Shown: positions 1 through 12,422 of the stretch, piece by piece
Numbering within the stretch: the first letter of the stretch is position 1
Layout of the letters: the number at the start of each line of letters is the position of its first letter
DNA from: Arthrobotrys musiformis
Lineage: Eukaryota > Ascomycota > Orbiliomycetes > Orbiliales > Orbiliaceae
NCBI GenBank assembly: GCA_036971715.1
Contig: JAVHJL010000002.1
Coordinates: 2,512,501-2,576,500 of the forward strand
Direction: 5' to 3'
DNA length: 64,000 nucleotides
Translations under genes and position numbers: made by a program
The notes under the pieces: generated by a model
Told to the model about the DNA's origin: nothing
The model's input: only the letters and a program-made list of their open reading frames with translations
The model's database searches: none

Positions 1-1
1 A

Positions 2-646
2 GCTGCGAACGAAGCTGCCAAAGATTTCCAGTCCCAAATCAAAACCCTCAACGATGAAAAGCAAACCCTTTTGGCCACCATCGCCAGTGCCGGCATTGAG
101 GACAAAGAGGCCGCCGGTGAGAAACTTAAGCAGGCGATCTCCCTTGGCTATGAGACTGAGCTTCAAGAACTCGAAACCCGCCATAAGGAGGTCATCCAGA
201 CCAACATCAATGCTTTATTCAAACTCGAAAACATTGTCCGCCACCTCGTCAACATTCCCGGAGACCCACCCCGATCCCCATCCTTCATCGGTACCCCACG
301 AACTCCAATCTTCCTTGGAGATGTGTCTACACCCGTTACGGATATCTCGCCAAGTTTGACAACCGCACGTTCAGCCTCGTCGGGTGGCAGTATCCGGTCC
401 ATGCCTCTTCACGAACCCAGCTTTGAGCCGACATTTGAGCCGACATCCGAGCCCTTTACTGCGAAGGAAAATTCTATGGCTGAAGCCGATTACGCCGAAG
501 CCTTGAAGAAAGCAGAGGCCGCGTATAGCAGCACAACCACTAAGCCTTCAGACGACCGTGGCGAGATCTTGCTTGACATACAGACGCAGATTCGTTCGTT
601 CAAGCTTCAGCAACTGACCTTTCCCCCTTCAATCGCCGCTGCTTAG
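2..646 (+). CDS. 3' end of a coiled-coil, Ser/Pro-rich protein (5' truncated by window edge)
   Basis: The reading frame is open from base 2 and ends at TAG 644-646, giving 214 residues of a longer protein whose start lies outside the window. The first roughly 70 residues are Glu/Lys/Gln-rich with heptad-like spacing, as in a coiled coil. They are followed by a Pro/Ser/Thr-rich segment containing repeated Glu-Pro-(Ser/Thr) steps (EPSFEPTFEPTSEP). The last 60 residues are again helical and charged and end in SIAAA. I recognise no catalytic motif or named domain. A/T-rich polyadenylation-like tracts (AATAAA repeats) begin about 10 bases after the stop, which supports a real 3' end. Codon use resembles the other genes here. 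The function is unknown; a scaffold or cytoskeletal adaptor is possible but is only an inference from composition. Confidence 0.75.
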   Translation, partial: AANEAAKDFQSQIKTLNDEKQTLLATIASAGIEDKEAAGEKLKQAISLGYETELQELETRHKEVIQTNINALFKLENIVRHLVNIPGDPPRSPSFIGTPRTPIFLGDVSTPVTDISPSLTTARSASSGGSIRSMPLHEPSFEPTFEPTSEPFTAKENSMAEADYAEALKKAEAAYSSTTTKPSDDRGEILLDIQTQIRSFKLQQLTFPPSIAAA

Positions 647-2470
647 GCATATTTGAATAAATAAAATAAATAAATACAAAATCTACAAAAACATATAAAT
701 TTCTTTTCTTACGCTCCTTTCATGTCCGTCATGAATATGTGGTTTATTTAGCGATAGTTACTTTCCTTTGACCAAAGCCTTACACTCCTTCTACAGCCAT
801 ACATTTCCTTGCAACTCTTATCATTTTCTTTTTTTTCATTTCATATCATTTTGTATTATTAATATATTCCCTGTTTTTGTCTGCCTGTTTTTGTTTGTAG
901 TTCTGGGCATTTGAGTTTCTGATTCCCCTTGAGATTTAACAAACCTATACCCCATTCCCTTGTTCAAGTTACTCTTTTACTTTCTTTTTTCTTTTTGATG
1001 ATGTTGCTGCAAGCGGAGTTATAATTATTAGAGGAATTTTTTTTATATTTCATCCTTTTGCTTCCCAAACTATTTCCTTGATCAATCGTATTTCGCATAA
1101 TAAACAGGCAGCCGGACGTTGCCGAAAACCGTTGCCCCTTTTTGTTGGATTATTTGTCTACCTTTTGATTTCTACGGCAGATATTATAACTCAGATAGTT
1201 ATCTTTCCAAGCAGGGAAGGAGGGGAAAGTTTGCTTTCAAGGAAATCACATCGATATCATGTATAATAGAAAGATATGACTTGATAATAAAAAAACCACA
1301 TACTGATTTATATCATAAAAGAATCTCCAGGTTCCAGATGCAACATGTAACGTAACTGCTGCACATGATCAACGTCAACGGCTATATTGAACGGTCTATC
1401 ATATATCGCCCCCTTAGTGGGTTTCCTCCAAGGCCTCCCCCCTCATCAATATATCTGCAACCAAGGGTATCCATGGGACGGACACAACGAGCGGGACATT
1501 TTGATGCAAGCATCGTATCGCTTACACTTACAAACATGGAGGGGCGAGGGGTGAGGGTTCAAACGAACGGATTAAAAAACACTGATCTAAAACCCCGAGG
1601 TTAAAAAAGTTTAAATGCTTGGAGTACCTGCTTCCGTTCGGTTTATTTTTTTTTTCTTTAGGATGTTGGGGCCCCCTCCCATGCTCTGGCTAAAATCGCT
1701 TGTGAGGTGATATTGATTGAGGGGACGATATATTGCATTATATTAATATGTTGGTATTGTATAGCCCAGGACGCCGATATCACGGAGGAATTGATAGATT
1801 GCGATGGAGATTGTGACTACTATCAGGTGATTAGTTTATATCTTTATTTACGTTATGCCTTTGTGGTTTGTGATATTGCAGTTAGGGGGAGACTTGGATG
1901 CCTCGTGAGCATGCGTTCGAATACGTATCTCGAGATTCTGATATCAATCATCTCTATCGACCCTACGCAGACCGATCGCGCGACCGAGGTAGTCATCGCC
2001 CTGCATAACTGACAGCAAGAATCGCCCCACAATGGCCTGGAAGGAAATTTTATGTAGCCTAAACGGCACTCTCGGATGGATAAATTTTCCAGTGAATTTT
2101 TCTTTTAATTCTGTTAATTCTTTTAATTTTTCCTTTCAAGCGAATTTTTTGGGGAAAGTTATATTAAAGTTTCAGAGACCTGCGTGGCGTTCTCGAGTCG
2201 CCCGGAGCGGTTCTGTTCAAGACACGGGCCCCCGGAAGCTAAGACCACCCCCGTCCCGAAGCTCGAAGATTGTGGCTTCCCCGAGCTGGCTTGAAACATA
2301 AAATATCGATGTTCTGGACGCTTATAGACTCAACACTTCTTGTTGTTCCTTTTCGATGTGCTCTTTTTGAGGTTGATTGTGCATGGCTTTTGGTGTGCAC
2401 GGATCCTAGCGTCAGGGAAAAACGCCATGTTGCCGTATGCAATGTACTCACATCCACGAGTTAGCTGATC

Positions 2471-2503
2471 ATGAAGTTATTCCTATGAAGAAAATAACTT
2501 CAT
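2471..2503. repeat. 11-bp inverted repeat with 11-nt loop
   Basis: ATGAAGTTATT at 2471-2481 is the exact reverse complement of AATAACTTCAT at 2493-2503. It lies in non-coding DNA with no gene nearby. It could form a hairpin, but arms of this length are not rare in 64 kb. Confidence 0.6.
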
Positions 2504-4241
2504 CTTCAGCACAAATTTTCTAAAAATGATCAAAATGTCCTTTTTGGATTTTTTATTGCAATGTTGGATTTGAGTGGATGTGTGCATATGTGGAAATAAC
2601 GAAATAGCGCTAGAAGCACTAGAACTTTCTTAGCTTATGCGCGATAATGGAAACTAGTTAGTATCTCAGGTTTTCGCAACTTGTTCTCAGGGCTGATAGA
2701 TCCTCTCAAAGAAGCCGTCCTCGTGGCTTCACTTCTTCGCTTCTTTCTTTTTTTCCCAATTCATACTGTGCAGCTGGCCTCGAGACTAATTGTGCAGTAT
2801 GTAGATGTGGCGGACCGAGATTAGGTTTTATGCACGCCTTGAGATCCAACATTCTTCAATCAATTCTCTAAGATTGCGATCGAAAGAAATAAGAACAATA
2901 CGACCAAGTTTACTGACACTGTTCAGCACATTATGTAAGATCTCATCAATCTTAGAAGCTTTAAAGGTGGCCTGATCTTCCAGCCCGAAGCTCTATAAAA
3001 AAATTATATTAGGAATCGAACTTCGGGTTGACCGGTTCGCAATCGCAAGAGAGAGAGAGAGAAAAAATCTTCGAAAAAAAGGCGTTTTTTACACGATCGT
3101 AGTCAATCTTGCGTGAACATGGCTTGAGAGGGCTTCGATCTCCATTTCCATAATTTCGTTTAAGAAAAAAGAAAAGGGAAGAAAGGAGGAAATAGAAAAT
3201 ACACGTGTACGCTGCTTATCTGTGGATCCATCTTTCTCTCGCCTGGAAATCGATCCCATAGGGCCATTGGCTTTGATTTCATTGCGACATATAAGATGTT
3301 AAGGTCGATCTTGGGCGTACTGCTATTCCTCCCACTGGCGAATCTGGCGGTAGGGCCCACATTTGTATCAATACCAAAGACGGGGTGATATATCGATTCA
3401 GGTATCGTATACATCGGCATAAAAATCTAAATATATCAACATCCCACCCTTATGACTCCGAATATCCAAAACATACGATCTCAAGTCAAAAAAATGTCTA
3501 AACGCTCGGAGATATTCTGATATCAACCTCACGTCATAAATTCATCACTCACCAACTTGGAAAAAAATAGAAAGCCGCTATAATGTTAGCAACTCCGCAG
3601 CGCCTCGGCTACAAATACTGTTATGTTCGTTGCGTAAATAGTTGTTTTAATGTAGCCATCAATATGGGCAACGAGGAAAATCCAAATTTATCATTGACTT
3701 CTTAAGCGCTGCATAATATTCCACACAGCCGCAAATAGACTAATCGTAGACACTATGGCTGCTTGAAATCGAAGCAAGTTATCTTAGTAATCCTTTTGCG
3801 GTCATCTTTTTATGTGATTTTGTCTGTAAAATTGTGTAGGCACTGGCACATGCATATGGTTTCGGTGCCGCTCAGGTACTTCGGATATAACATAAGATCA
3901 GGATTTTATACAGGAACCCGGTGAGAATTACACAATCCGGCAGATGAATATTAAATATCAAATCCTGACTGTTTTCGTAATAAACGTTTTGACTCCGTGT
4001 CTACAACATGCATGCACGTGCGCACATTATATACGGGGCTGGATATTCGTATTTCTAATAATCGATTGAGCTGGCTATAATCTACGAATCGGCTTTTGAT
4101 AAGAATAGGTGAAACGATGCAATGACGAAAGAAAGATGATTTTAAGGCACTAGCTTTAATATGTACAAATCGTAGATCTAGTATTGGCCCTCCCAATGTA
4201 CCGAAGCCATGGATCCGAGGATGTTTCGGTAGTTATAGACA

Positions 4242-4263
4242 TCCTTAGTCTTAAGACTAAGGA
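4242..4263. repeat. 22-bp perfect palindrome
   Basis: The half-site TCCTTAGTCTT is followed immediately by its exact reverse complement, so the two arms join with no spacer. A perfect 22-bp palindrome is unlikely by chance in this much DNA. It lies in the long spacer, about 800 bp beyond the stop codon of the PH-domain gene. It could be a site for a dimeric DNA-binding protein or a short hairpin; no element termini or target duplications are evident around it. Confidence 0.75.
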
Positions 4264-5052
4264 CGGCTCAAAGGACTCGAAATACTCAACTAGTTTCCGA
4301 ACGCTCCCACCTCTGACGTATTTACAACCACCCTCCATTTGCATTACTAAGACTACGCAAAAAGAAACAACCTCGAGAAAAAAAATAGACCGAAAAATGC
4401 TAGGAAACAGGCAAATGTGTCTCCAACAAGAGTATAGAAGTACAAGAGGTGGCATAACACGAAAAGGCCCGCATTTTTCGCTCAAGTAAAATATCCTCCG
4501 CCGAGTTGGAAAGTGAAAAGGAACAAAAGAAACCAGTCGCTGTCATGTGAAGTCAAAGTTGACGATGCCACAAAGGAGGAAAAAAAAGAAGCTTTGAATG
4601 CTTGGTGTAGTAGTACAGGGGGGTTCCATCCATATCCAGGTTCAACCGGCGGGAAGCGGTAGGGAAAGAAGGTCGTAACCGACGCTAGAAAAGGAACGGA
4701 AGGAAAATAGGCGTAAGAATGAGGAAAGAGGTTGCGATTAAGAAAGTCGATGCCCCTCGCACAGAAATAAAATAACCCAATGAGAAAAGAAAATTACCAA
4801 AACCCCGCTCATGTTGATTCGTGATAGTCGTCCGAATAGGAAAAAAAAAATAAAATGATAAAAAAAATAAAAAAGGGCTCATGGGGAAGCAGAGTTAGGA
4901 AGGCGGCCGTATGTCATGTATCGTAGTGAATGTCGTTAAGAAAAACAGTTTTCGTGAATTACTAATAGAAAAGAGGCTTCCCGTAGAATTTTTGTAACAA
5001 AAAACACCCAATAAAAAGGAAAGAGAGAGAATCGAGATCAAATCCCATGCCA

Positions 5053-6265
5053 TTATCGTCGGCTTTTTGCAAGTGTACTCTTGATTGCCCCGAGCCATTT
5101 TGTAAGACCCTCTTCGTCTCCAGCGGCAAATCGATATGATTTATTTTCGAGGATCAGTTGCATGCAGTGTTTCTTGCTTTTCGAAACTGGATCTATTTCG
5201 ACAGCATCGACAACGGTTTCGAGAGGGATCAACTTCATGGCCCTATATTCCTCGTCGTTCTTGTAGAATGTAATATTTCGCGGGCGAAGGACAACCCATA
5301 TTTTCTTCCATTGTCGAATTCCTGATTTAGATTTTAGGACATACAGGTACCCGTGCCAAACGACCCGAGAGTCATTTAATTGTCCTTCTAGATTGGAAAG
5401 TTCCGATTCTTGGCGTTTGAAGCCGGTTGTTGGCGGGGCGTTTTGATGGTCATTTGTTGAGATAGGGGAAACGACGGAGGCCCCAGTAGCCCCACTGGCG
5501 GCGGTTGTTGGTGGGGAAGTTGGTCTCAGTACAGATGTGCTTGGTTCACCAGTCGGGATTGCGAGCGACGTTTGTGATATGACTCCCCCCAGCTCAGAAG
5601 TTGATGACATGGAGGCACCTGAATAGTCGAGAGTAAACGAACCAACATGACCATCCTGTGGTCTAGCGGTAGGACTCGATGGACCAGGAGCCAGTGAGGT
5701 CCTTCTGGGGATTATGATCGGGTGTGACTCTGTGACTGGACTCATGACAAGTGGTTCATCCGATTCTTCTAATGCCGTCATTTCGCGAACTAGTTTGACC
5801 CATTCGTTCATTTCTTTATCACTTGATGCTTGTAAGTGGAAGTTTCTGGTAGGCGAGAAGAGTCCAAAGATGTGAGGACGCTTGTCGTTCTTCAGCGGGG
5901 CACATGCTGTAAGGTCGCCCAGTTGGATCTGACGGTGAAGCTTCTTTTCGTTGTCGTCCTTGTAAATGCTTATAGCCGACCCCCTGAGCACATACCAACG
6001 ACGTTTCCAATTCTATATCAAAAAAGAGAAACTTAGCAGGGGGCTTCGAAACAATGGATATTAAACATATATATATGAAACGTACCTTGGTTTTTCGCGT
6101 CCTCTGGTGTAGCCAACCCTCTTTAAAGATCTTGTCATGCATAAAAGCACCCCTTTCATCGACAGGGGAGAATGCTGTCGCGATATCAATAGAGAGCGAG
6201 CGATTTTCGGGTCGCATTCCGTTCGTTGTAGAAACGGAAGGGATAGGAGAGAGTACTTGAGCCAT
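5053..6265 (-). CDS. tandem pleckstrin-homology (PH) domain protein
   Basis: There are two exons, 6265-6086 and 6012-5053, with a 73-nt intron (GTACGT...GATATAG, phase 0), giving 379 residues. PH domain 1 (about residues 45-140) contains the opening strand KEGWLHQRTRKTK, then WKRRWYVLRG straight after the splice junction, and a C-terminal helix EMNEWVKLVREM. A central Ser/Thr/Pro-rich linker of about 130 residues follows. PH domain 2 (about residues 275-378) runs from VVWHGYLYVLKSK through WKKIWVVLRP to a helix with the conserved Trp (GLTKWLGAIKSTL), and the protein stops a few residues later. The family binds phosphoinositides or proteins at membranes; TAPP-type tandem-PH adaptors are the closest architecture. 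No enzyme domain is present, so an adaptor role in membrane signalling is inferred. The ATG at 6265 is the first good start of the exon. Confidence 0.88.
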
Positions 6266-9200
6266 GTTTGTAGGAGTAGGAGAGACCCAATTGGGGTCCG
6301 GTAGAGCCTCGATTATTGTTTCGGAGATGACTTCTGTGATTGATACGAGGAGCAGCAGCCCTATAAGTGGACTCCTGGGGGTAGAAATTGTGCCGGAGAG
6401 ATTGATATGGTGGAGAAAAGAGGAGATGTCGAAAGATAATTGGGAGGTTGATGAGATGGTCGAAGCTGTGAAGAATTCCGGGGAGGTTTATGCAGGAGGA
6501 ATGGGCATTGGAAATCAGAGGGCGCGCTAGAGATGAGCTGAGAAACGTGGTTGGCGGGGAGAAGACCAGACCCGATACCTCACTTCCCACTTGCGATGGC
6601 GACGACGTCGGTGGTACAAAGTCGGATATAAAATCGATATCAAGTACCTCGGTACTCTAGTTACATATATTGCAGTTAACTTGGTGATATACGACGTCGC
6701 TGTATGCTGGCAGGAGAGTCGGGATTCGAAAGAGACTATTTATTAGATCGGACAGACGGGACGGAGAAGCTGTTGAGGACACATAGGAGTGCTGCGCTGT
6801 ACTATTATAGTCGATGATGCGAAGTAATTACCAGCCAGCAAAAGGAAATTGCAGAAGAGAAGAAAAAAAAGTGATGGGAAATTATTAATAGCGTGAGGAA
6901 GAGGAGGCAGGAATGCCAACAATCAGTTCAGTTAAAAGTAAGTCTGAGCCAAAAATGGGCCCAACCTGATGAAGAACCAGATCAGAGAAATTTAACGGGA
7001 AGCTTGTTACAGGAACCCCGGCCAAGTGGGATGGCTGGCGGACGATTGGGTGTTTCGTGCTCTGTTGGCTCGAATAAAGCAAAACAGGATGGCGCATAAT
7101 CGAAACTACCGACCAAGGTTTTTATATAGGTCGGCATCCCAACATTTATACCTCCTGCCCTCAAGGTCCTGCTCCCTGGGAATCGTCAGGTCTGTCAAGT
7201 GAACACTAACTGGCCAGGTACTTGGTACTTCGTCCTTACATAGGTACTTGCAAGAAGGCGGCAAACGAAAAAGAAGCTAGAGCTTAATTAAGCGTGACGG
7301 GACGGACACAGGAGAGCTCGTACATACTCAAGATCAAAACAAGCTTCTTAGTCCGACAATTTGGTTAAGGATTACGCAGGTTAACCGTTTCTTACTCGAT
7401 CATTATTCGATCCTTTCGAGTAATCCTTGTCATGTGCACTAGTTTTTGCTTGACCTTTATGCAAACGGGAAGGCCGAGCAGAATGGACAGCCTGTACGTC
7501 GACGGAACTTCCTTAGTGACGTTTAGTGACAGATATCGATCAGATCAGAACAGAACGAAGGAACGGATTCGAACGCCTTCGAGAATTCGAGAAGGACTGT
7601 ACCTGCGCCACCAAGCTACGGAAGAAGGAAAAGGTGTAGCTAAGGCTAGGCTAACGAACCGCCTGACAGTCCAACATGGCAATATAAAATTACAAAGCAA
7701 CGAGTTGAGCAGAGTGCGCTGCTGTGGTACGTATCACTGTTGGGCTACCTGACTAGTCAACGATCCGTGCTACGTTGCCATTGAAGTAAGGGACATGCGC
7801 TTTTATGCAAAATTATTCCCGTGGACTTGCTGGTGTTCGCCTGCGTGCTAATTTTGGTCTTTTCTGGATCTGGGCATCTTCAGGCTTCAGATCAAAGTTT
7901 GGTGCCATCGTCACGAACGCGTGGGCTTCCAACGACGTATAAAGATCTGGAGTTATAATCATGAAACATCCAAAAATTTGGCCTTTGGAATGTCTCAAGA
8001 ACCTCGTGCTAGACTATCTCTGCGACAGCTATTTTATGCGATAGAACCGAACCATCTTGTCTCAAGAACCGAAGCGGTAAAAAAATAAAAAATAAAAAAA
8101 TGTAACCTTCTGTTTGTGCCTTGCTCCCCAGGCTAAGAGTTGTGATGGAGCACCCGAGTGGATACCATGCGTACATGCGCATGCGTATGCTTGCGAAGCC
8201 ATAGTTTATGCTTGGCGCAGGTTGAACCCTCGCCTTCCTGACGGGAGATACATCAACCATTTTAAACACAGGAGCCTACACTCGAGACTAGTCGACTACG
8301 TGCTACTGGACCCAAGGTCGCTGGCGAAAACTGGTCACAAAGAGCTTTCTCAAACGATATGCTATTTTTATGGCACCACTGGTACGGAGCTATTGGGTGT
8401 CCTCAGGTTGAAGGCGCCCATTCGGATCTGCAAAACGCTTCTGATTGGCTTCAAGTTTTCCCACTAGTTTTCTGAGCCATAACTGTTCTGGCTCCAGCTC
8501 GCCTTATGCTCTAACCCGACCAACAAATTATCTCCGAGCGTCGCCACTCTTTATATGCCGAAGTTGGTATGATGTCCCACAGCAACGAGGCGGTAGTATA
8601 GTCGTCGTGGAGGGCTGAGTTTTCATATATCTCGAAAGATTTATGGACACATACGTCCTTTCTTGACTTCTCGCCTGAGAGAACCAGTACTCCAAACATT
8701 TGACTATACACCTGACTCTACATCCACAAAGAAATGACCGGATGTGAAAGCTAGCTCTGGGACCGGAATTTGCATTTTTGCCATGGAAGGAGTCATCGGT
8801 CTAGCCCGCCGGCATCTCGGGCTTGAGAGAAGCGACTGTGTTATTTATACCGGGACGGCGTGCTCATCAAGCTTATTTCCATCGTCCTAGGACCTAAGTG
8901 CCGTTGAACGGGCACTATGCCACAGGGAATACTGAGACCACGTGATTGCAATGGGAGAATATACATCGGCGCCCTCTTTGTAGTCCTCGTCGAAATGCCC
9001 CGCCGATTAATTTTTCAAAATTTAAATGAATTATTCCAATCTTTTCCTAGACGATCGACCTGCACTTCCGCGCTGGGCCGACTCTACGAGATAGTCGGCC
9101 CTGCAATAGCAGTGCAATGGCAGGAATAAAGGCGCTTTAAATTTAGATGACAGGAGCTACTATGACTGCAGATATTTCGATAGAAAAACGTCTTTTATCT

Positions 9201-9314
9201 TCATTCCGGCTTGCCCCCAGCTGGTGGAGCAAAGACTACCAGTTCGCTTTGACCTATCGCTATTATCAGAAAATATCCTCGCGCAGGACTCAGAAAAACT
9301 AAAGAAGAAGAAAA
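6266..9314. other. 3 kb divergent intergenic region
   Basis: It lies between the start of the leftward PH-domain gene and the start of the rightward double-psi-barrel gene, so it must hold both promoters and 5' leaders. Small open frames occur at 7432-7752 and 8114-8467. Neither shows recognisable motifs, plausible splice partners or gene-like composition. No tRNA, repeat array or transposase relic was seen. Confidence 0.5.
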
Positions 9315-10890
9315 ATGGGGGTCGCTATTCTAGAAAAATTCCACCCAAACGCCGGGTTGCGACAATATGCTCGCTCGAGAACCTTCGCTGGTACCTCCAA
9401 ACCCCACAGCCTCTACATATGTGGGTTCCGCCGCAAGAACTTCTATAAATTGATGGCTCTCCTGTTTTTAATCGTCTTGGGTATCGCATTGGGTATTGGA
9501 ATCGGTGTTTCGAAGCGAGTTAGGCGTATTCGTGCGCAAAGGAATGGGGTCGTCGGTGCCAATGGATCTCGACCTGGTATCACACTTCCCGGAGGCAGGA
9601 TTTTTGTCCCCACTACCACTCGCACCATTACGGAAGTTACCCGGGTCGGTGATCAAGTTTTCACTATTCAATACGAACAACCCGAGGGTGTCACCTATCA
9701 GCTTTCGAGAGGCTCTGTTATACCTGCTACTTCGTATCTACCTTTGAATACTGTCGGTCCTGCAACTTTCACATTCGGTCGTGTGATTACTACGGTTGAA
9801 GGAGGGACTACACTGGTTACTGGTGGGACTACGTCTGTAATTAGTCCTACTGCTACTATAACTTCGCAGGGACGAGCTATAACTTTAGGCCCTTTGACAA
9901 CCGTCGTTGGAGCGTCAACAAGGATTTCTGGAGGGAGTACTCGTACAACTTATACGAGCGTTCCATACACAGTTACAAACACGGCTTCATCCGGCGGTCC
10001 AAGTTCTTCTGTGAAGGTGTTAATCTATAACGATCCTGGTGGAGGTGTTATCGTTGTTCCCGCTGAGCAAAGGTATGTTTATATGGGGAATTCAAGGATA
10101 GAGTAATGGCTATGCTCATATTGATTTTTTTTTTTCGAATAGTTCATCTTCTCGAAGAGTTGTTACTCTATCAAGTACATCTTCTACGTCAACTTCGGCT
10201 TCATCGGGTTCTGCTACCACTCAAAGTAGTCAAGGTGCTAGTTCCCGCCCAGAGAATTCTGCCCCAGCAAGTTCACGGTCCTCGGCTGCCGCACCAAGTC
10301 CCAGCAGCGGTGGCGGCGGCGGCAGTGGGCAGACCTACTCTGGAGATGCCACTTACTACGACCCCGGGTTGGGTTCCTGCGGGATCACTAATTCGGCCTC
10401 TGACCTAATCGCGGCAATTGGCCATGCTTTATTCGATTCGATGGCAACTGCAAACAGCAACAATAATCCGTTTTGCGGACGACAAATTGTTATAAGGCCG
10501 AAAGGGGGGTTCAGTCGACGCTCTGATATTGGGCCTTCGGGAGAACATTGGACTGCGTTCAATGGTACCCGTCCCAATGAAGGCGTAACGACATTTGCGA
10601 CAAGGACAAGGACGAGAGTTGGACTTCTGGAAACTACGGCGTCTGTCAATATCACACGCGCTGCGAAACATCATGAATACCCGGTTGAAGCTCCTTTGTA
10701 GCGCAGAGGAAGGTCGGCCGTTCAAGATGCCTATGATCACGCCTTAAAAAAGCGGCAGGAGGTTGTTATTACGGTTGTTGACAGATGTGGAGGTTGCGCC
10801 GAGTATGATCTAGATTTATCGCCCGCGGCTTTTAACATGATTGCGGATCCTGCAAAAGGACGAGTTCCCATTGATTGGCGGTTTGCTTGA
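9315..10890 (+). CDS. membrane-anchored RlpA/expansin-like double-psi beta-barrel protein, reading frame interrupted by TAG
   Basis: Exon 1 is 9315-10072. A 70-nt intron (GTATGT...GAATAG) joins it in phase to 10143. The protein has a basic N-terminus and one transmembrane segment (about residues 47-67, ALLFLIVLGIALGIGIGV). A Thr/Ser/Gly-rich stalk and a Ser/Gly linker follow, then an RlpA-like double-psi beta-barrel domain. The domain opens with GDATYYDPGLGSCG and NNNPFCGRQI and closes with VVDRCGGCAEYDLDLSP and GRVPIDWRF. Cys and Asp positions match fungal RlpA/barwin-like secreted proteins (expansin-like, cell-wall active). Between the halves an extra segment ends in an in-frame TAG at 10699-10701, with the same frame open on both sides. 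A second intron at 10585-10701 (GTAACG...TTGTAG, 117 nt, divisible by 3) would remove it; otherwise the gene is broken. A type II membrane protein facing the wall is inferred. Confidence 0.72.
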
Positions 10891-12422
10891 GTTATTGCAT
10901 CGTGCATTGGGTATTTTCTCTTTCTTTCGCTTTTGTGAGGAGTGTTCTTTCGTTTAGAAAGGTTATAAAGGATAACTGGTTTACTCTCGATGGAGTAGCT
11001 ATAGTGACATGCGCATGCTAACGCCCCCGTTTTCTTAAAAACTTCTTTTATTCGTTTCAACCTTTCCTGTCATCCGCTTCTATCATGTATTCTACTCTTC
11101 CTTTGGAGTTGACCCGAGGTTAGAACGTTACACAAAACGAGATTGAATGCCACGCGCACGTACAAGCTCATGTATAAGCTACCTGGGTATATAGCCTTTC
11201 TGATGGCCTTTCGCGTGGTAGCCATCGAACTGCAATGCAACACCCACGCCGAAAAATGCAACAAGTCTCAACACGACCTCTAAGCTACAGCGCTAGCCAC
11301 GTGGTGTTTACGGGTTCAAACATGTTGAGGTTGTACGACATTAGCTATAGAACATTCCCAGTAAATCCGCCGTCGGGTGTTTGCGTTTCAAGATGATGGG
11401 TATTTTTTTCGATTTCCTAAGCTATGAGCAGCTTCCCATTTTTCGTGCATCAGGAATGCAGTTCTGGGGTTCTGGCATGCCCTTTTGTGAAAACTTGCAT
11501 ATCTGGTTGTTTCGTTTATCAAACAACAAAAGCAGTTGACTTGGCTTTTTGTGGATTTTTTTTTTGGAAGAATCCTAGGATCCTAATAACGGAATTTTTT
11601 GGGTTTGATAAATTTCGCCACGTCCACAGAAGTGGAAGTAGCTAGTAGAGCTCGATTGAAGCGAAGGAGGTGCATGCAGGAAATCCTGGGAATTGAACCC
11701 GCTCGCCTAATACCCATAGGTCTATGTATCCAAAAAATTGCGAGCGGAAGGGAAAAATTCCCAACGGAGGACCCTTTGTATTTAAACTTTTGGATTGTGA
11801 ATCCACCACGGAACCCACTGTTACGGCAATAGACCCCCCACGGACAATGTTCCACATGGCTCCTTCCGATGTCTCTTTCTACCCACTAGCGGTTTCGGTT
11901 CGGTCTAAACAAATTTGGGTATCGAGACGAAGTAATGTTGGCGCCCAGCAGGTCGTGCGGTGCTACATCTTTCTTAGGGGCGTTTTTTGCGGGGAAGCCA
12001 CGGCTTAAAAGAGCATCAAGCTTAGCAAGGAGATCCACATATGCCCCTCAGGGAGTGTCGCACTCCGATTACTTCCCGATTCAAAGCCAATCAAGTATGT
12101 GATAAGGGACACTAATAGAGAGCTACTTGGGGAGGTAGTTTTACTCTAAAAGCAAGATGGGACCCGCGCCGTGCGTTTCCGTTTCTTCCTATACCCTCGG
12201 TTCCTCGATTGTTATATATTCTCCCCTTCTTTTCGCCTTCCCCGGATTTTTTTTTTGTTCTGCCTCTTTTGTTTATGAAGCTTTATGATAGATGCTCTGA
12301 TACCTTGGGATTTTTCTTTCTTTCTGGGGATATCTGGCTAGATCTATAATTTCAGTTCGATAAACATCTATTTTATATTACATATAAATTATATTTAATA
12401 AGCGAGAATAGCTACTTTCAAC
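10891..12422. other. 1.5 kb intergenic region upstream of the CoA ligase gene
   Basis: It contains the 3' flank of the double-psi-barrel gene and the promoter of the CoA-ligase gene. A TATATATT-like element sits near 12213-12220, about 200 bp before that gene's ATG, followed by pyrimidine-rich leader sequence. A tRNA B-box-like string on the minus strand near 11688-11698 lacks a foldable T-stem and was not called. No gene was found. Confidence 0.5.

Larger units (their letters stand above)
647..5052. other. 4.4 kb intergenic stretch, no convincing gene
   Basis: It begins with the 3' UTR of the upstream coiled-coil gene (AATAAA-rich tract at 656-676). The rest is A/T-rich with many stops in all frames. 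The short open frames have no coding-like composition or family motif. Notable sequence elements are an (AG)n tract near 3050-3062, an 11-bp inverted repeat at 2471-2503 and a 22-bp perfect palindrome at 4242-4263. The last 1 kb is the 3' flank of the PH-domain gene, which is transcribed leftwards into this region. Confidence 0.6.

Noticed and set aside
11688..11698. tRNA B-box-like match on the minus strand
   Set aside because: The 11-mer fits the consensus, but only three of five T-stem pairs form, and no matching A box or acceptor stem is found within tRNA distance.
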